DNA from: Agelaius tricolor | Taxonomy: Eukaryota > Chordata > Aves > Passeriformes > Icteridae | Direction of reading: 5' to 3' | Length of the DNA: 64,000 bases | Assembly: GCA_023055355.1 (NCBI GenBank) | Contig: JALJCS010000012.1 | Span: forward strand, 12,684,501 to 12,748,500 | Made by a program: the position numbers and the translations under genes | In this document: piece by piece, positions 61,301-64,000 of the stretch | How positions within the stretch are numbered: the first letter of the stretch is position 1 | How the letters are laid out: each line of letters opens with the position of its first letter | Notes under the pieces: model-generated | Databases searched by the model: none | What the model was told of the DNA's origin: nothing | Seen by the model: only the letters and a program-made list of their open reading frames with translations

Positions 61301-64000
61301 GCTGATAATGAAATTTTAAGAAGGCTTACCTGGACCTAAGAGAATTACCTACTAGGAAAGTACATCTGCAACCTGATTAAATAGATTTGGATTTTTTTGG
61401 ATGTTAGAGTACTGCTGTTGTCGAAAGGATAAAAATTTAAAGGAAATTAGCTTTTGATGGAGTTAGAAATTAATTGGTTGATTCTTTTCTCCCAGTGTAC
61501 AGTCTTTGTATAATTTAAAATAGATTTTTTACTTTCCACTTTCAATATACTTCATTGTGTTACAGGGTTGGCAGAGTATTCGTGTGAAATCAGTCACAGG
61601 CTGTTTAGCATTCATCAACATTGCCCAGTCTGCCACCTCAGCTCCTAACTGAAAATAAAAGCTAGAATTGTCCTGGATAATCAATTATGCTTTCAAGATT
61701 TATTTTTGAATGGGAGTTATACTGCAAAAAGAGTTAGAGATAGAGGAGGTTGTAATATAATCTAACTTCAGTCATTCTAAATAGGGAGTGAACAAAATTG
61801 TCAGTGTTTAATTACTTTAATGGCAGCAGTCTTCTGAAATAACAGTAAAAGTTCTTTTGCTAGGACTAGAGCAATGGCACCTTTCTGATTTTACATTTTT
61901 TGCATGCTACATTTCTCTACCTGATGCTCACAGCTGCACAGGAGCAGTAAATCATCATCTGGCTGGAGCTGTTTGTCATTTTTGGCAGCTGGGCTCCAGC
62001 ATGTACTAAATAAAGACCAGCTCGATCATTTGCATTGGGCTGGACCAGCAGAAGACTTTCTGCATCACTGCAGGGCTGTTAATCAGTGACTTTCCTAAGA
62101 AGTTCTGGGTGCTAAATGTGAATTTCTAGTAAGCTTTTAATGCACTGACCTTTGTTGTCACCTGCCAGCATAAGCTAGTGGTGTATGTGGCATATACAAA
62201 CTCCCTACCTTTAGAAGTTCCTGTGGCAAAACATTCTGGAACACATCTCCATGTGGCTGCACCTCTTTGGAACCATGGTCCCAAAGTGAAGATTAGTGCA
62301 GGGACAGGAGATTTTCCCTTGGGAGTGAGGAAGGTCCTTATACTTCTGTCTGGGTAGAAAAGGAAGGAAGCAAAGAAAGAGCTATTCAGAAATAAAGATT
62401 TCCAAGACATAACATATATCATTAAAGGACAGAAAAACATCTACTAATTTGTACAAATGTTGGGTTTGTGGTTTTTTTTTTGTTTGAACAAGTAAAAGGC
62501 AACTTCTAATCTGAAATTTGTGAATTAATGGAATTCTATGGGGTGTACTTGTCAGAACCAGGTCTGAAACCTCTCCTCTTGGCGAAGTTATTCTAGATTT
62601 CAGTTAAGAAACACAAGATCTGAAGGTGCTTCATTTAACAATCTTAGTCGTATCAAAAATCCTTTCATCTAAAAGTTCAGGTTTTATTGACTCACTGGGT
62701 CTAATTATGAGTTTATTTGAGCTGTTTTCAATCATAACTAGTGTAAGAAGTTCAGGCATTTCAGATTTCTTTTTGTATTTATGGATATAACTTTGGACAG
62801 AAGCAACACCTTCTCAATCACTTAACAGTGGTTTGTTTGTTCCAGCCCTTTGATATCAAACAGAAAATTTAAAAGAGATGTATTCTGAAGCAACTGCTGA
62901 AAGAACATGGAATTCTGGAGCATTTTTTTTTTTGTTTTTTTGAGGGCAGAGGTGAGGTCTTGTTCCAGCACAGTCTGACCTCAGTGTAATGCACCTCTTC
63001 CCAGTAATGGTGTGGGGGGCCTTGGTCCAAATAAGAGTTAGATCATGTGTTGGAATCCCTTTGTTTTCATCATCATTGTCTGTTTTTCTAACTATAAACA
63101 GATGTGGCAAGGAGGAAAAGGGAGTGATGGGGTGAGTTTTGAGATAAATTACTTTCAATGCATATCCATGATATTAGGAGTGTGACTTCTTAGATCAAGG
63201 GCACTGTGTTAACGTTCTATATGTAGTTATATTTCTCTGCTGAAATCAGAGATACACTCTTGATGCAAAACTAATTTAAGTCAATTTGTACCTCTCAAAC
63301 TTTTGTTGGCACGGCATCAGGTCCTGGAGGCTATTCTAGTGGAATTAAATGGTAATTAGTCAAACCACTTACAATACTGTGAACTATGCTCACACCAATA
63401 ATCGATTTTCCAAAATTTACTCAGCTTCTGGTTTGTGTCACTGTAAGTCTTTAGGCAGAAGAATGCTCTTTTTTTTCTTTTCTGAGGATAGTCTCTTCTC
63501 AGTTGAGAATATCTTTATTTCTCATAACAAATGGTGAATTAAACCTTAGTGATTCAAATCATATATATTTGCTAGCTGTTGATTGATCATAGTTTTGCTT
63601 TTTTAATATAAAAGTGTTTCATGACAGATAATATTTCTGATAAGGTTTTGTTTGGTTGATTTTTAAAGAAAGAGTGGCTTGGATATTATCATCTGTGCCA
63701 CTTGCTATCAGCTACCTTCAGTAGCTATCATTCCTTATCAAATCAGGCAGGCATGGGAAGCAAACTGATTAAATTTGGAATGTTGTCTACAAAAGAAAAT
63801 GCAGCAGCATTGCATTTATTCTTTTCAATATATATATAATTTATTGAAAAAGCTTTGCCTGAAGGGTTTGACTCTCTGCATTTTGGATGCAAAATGCAAA
63901 GCAAACAACAAAAGCAGTATTTGAGCTGGTATTAAACCTTTCTATTGAGGACTGAATCTAATTCCTGTTAGCTTCTAAGGTGGTGCTGAACATTATTTAA
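58360..64000. other. Non-coding AT-rich DNA, no gene seen
   Basis: No exon, RNA gene or recognisable transposon was found. T-rich tracts occur at 62472-62481 and 62923-62933, and a short (AT)n run near 63829-63838. All open frames are about 100 codons or shorter and lack recognisable domains. Confidence 0.8.

Noticed and set aside
1..64000. CR1 LINE 3' ends, Alu/B-type SINEs, tRNA genes, U6 and familiar microRNA seeds
   Set aside because: I searched by eye for the ATTCTATG-type CR1 tail, SINE A/B boxes with tRNA T-loop motifs, the U6 5' end and several well-known microRNAs, and found no convincing match. Old degraded copies could be missed.

Overview
The window reads as vertebrate nuclear DNA with no protein-coding gene I can support. 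It is AT-rich (I judge about 60% A+T by eye), CpG-poor and full of A/T homopolymers. No open frame has both a recognisable domain and exon-like boundaries. I see no Alu, L1 or B-type SINE. Together with the low density of obvious interspersed repeats and short GC-richer patches in an AT-rich background, this suggests a bird (or another sauropsid), probably intergenic sequence or the inside of a very long intron. The taxon is inference: I did not find the diagnostic 3' end of a CR1 element.

Layout: 1-20.3 kb is plain AT-rich DNA with GC-richer patches near 0.2-0.5, 13.4-13.9 and 16.85-17.15 kb, and a 98-bp inverted repeat with nested stems at 6.49-6.59 kb. At 20.43-21.10 kb lies the clearest feature, an 11-copy minisatellite (62-bp unit) with a 186-bp higher-order repeat. 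21.1-39.9 kb is again plain non-coding DNA with small GC-rich patches near 26.2, 30.7-31.2, 33.5-33.8 and 37.4-37.8 kb. 39.9-41.1 kb is strongly pyrimidine-rich on the + strand. 45.1-50.0 kb is the structurally richest part: two separate pairs of diverged direct repeats (114 bp at 83% identity, and about 75 bp at about 82%), a short tandem repeat and a GC-richer block that could be a solo LTR. 50-64 kb is plain AT-rich DNA with one CpG-retaining patch at 53.1-53.5 kb and a few inverted repeats.

There are no operons, CRISPR arrays, rRNA or tRNA genes that I can recognise, and nothing here points to a gene system working together. The best candidates for something undescribed are the minisatellite's nested structure, the hairpin at 6.5 kb and the local repeat cluster at 45-50 kb. 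All are sequence-level observations; their functions are unknown.
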